Source: Luteimonas granuli (GTDB lineage: Bacteria; Pseudomonadota; Gammaproteobacteria; Xanthomonadales; Xanthomonadaceae). From it: a DNA stretch of 64,000 bases. Below the pieces are notes generated by a model, which saw nothing but the letters and a program-made list of their open reading frames with translations, made no database searches and was not told where the DNA came from. How positions within the stretch are numbered: position 1 is the stretch's first letter; each line of letters starts with the position of its first letter. The position numbers were made by a program, and so were the translations under genes. This document shows, in pieces, positions 63,982 through 64,000 of this stretch. The DNA is taken from contig NZ_CP042218.1 of NCBI RefSeq assembly GCF_007795095.1, positions 372,001 to 436,000 on the forward strand, read 5' to 3'.

Positions 63982-64000
63982 GATCGCTACTTGCTGAAAA

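Overview
The window is a high-GC (roughly 70% by eye) stretch of bacterial chromosome. Its gene orders and protein sequences point to a gammaproteobacterium of the Xanthomonadaceae/Lysobacteraceae group (Lysobacter- or Luteimonas-like). This is an inference from conserved neighbourhoods (tldD-yhdP-rng-maf, rlmH-rsfS-nadD-holA-lptE-leuS, queA/tgt-yajC-secD-secF, ftsY-mutY-yggX, coaD-rsmD-yfhL), not a database result. About 95% of the window is ordinary, densely packed housekeeping DNA. Genes often overlap by four bases (ATGA, GTGA, TTGA), which implies translational coupling.

Layout. 1-2.3 kb: an SH3-M48 metalloprotease and two DUF4870 membrane proteins. 2.3-11.8 kb: the TldD/PmbA metalloprotease pair around yjgA, then yhdP, rng and maf. 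12-18.8 kb: a SIMPL-domain protein, then rlmH-rsfS-nadD-holA-lptE-leuS. 18.9-24 kb: a DUF998-like membrane protein, a thioredoxin-TPR protein, a Ser/Thr kinase fused to a formylglycine-generating-enzyme fold, and an RhlE-type helicase. 24.4-28.7 kb: two tandem M13 metallopeptidases. 28.7-34.3 kb: rhomboid protease, alkyltransferase-like protein, YbjN-like protein, Pit phosphate transporter with its DUF47 partner, CNNM/CorC transporter and ExoD. 34.4-39.2 kb: a two-gene c-di-GMP sensing unit (PhnD-like binding protein plus GGDEF-EAL protein), trmJ and suhB. 39.2-39.9 kb: a non-coding block with two inverted ~115-bp hairpin elements. 39.9-49.4 kb: queA, a Fur-box-headed fbpABC ferric-iron transporter, tgt, yajC, secD and a frameshifted secF. 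49.4-56.9 kb: Lrp regulator divergent from a class III aminotransferase-upp pair, a metallo-beta-lactamase-fold hydrolase, gamma-glutamyltranspeptidase, YfhL ferredoxin, a lipoprotein, coaD and rsmD. 57-61.4 kb: ftsY, an AsmA-like protein, mutY, yggX and a lipoprotein. 61.5 kb: tRNA-Phe.

Immediately after tRNA-Phe the composition drops markedly in GC and the genes become accessory. They are a TIGR02391/Ymh protein carrying an RNxxxH HEPN-type motif, a small zinc-ribbon membrane protein and a DUF1828-like protein that runs to the window end. This looks like the edge of a tRNA-linked genomic island, possibly a defence or toxin locus. No integrase is visible in the window.

The most notable observations are: the tRNA-Phe-adjacent HEPN-motif island; the paired inverted hairpin elements downstream of suhB; the secF frameshift in a G7 tract; the iron transporter inserted between queA and tgt; the binding-protein/GGDEF-EAL module; and the kinase-FGE fusion.
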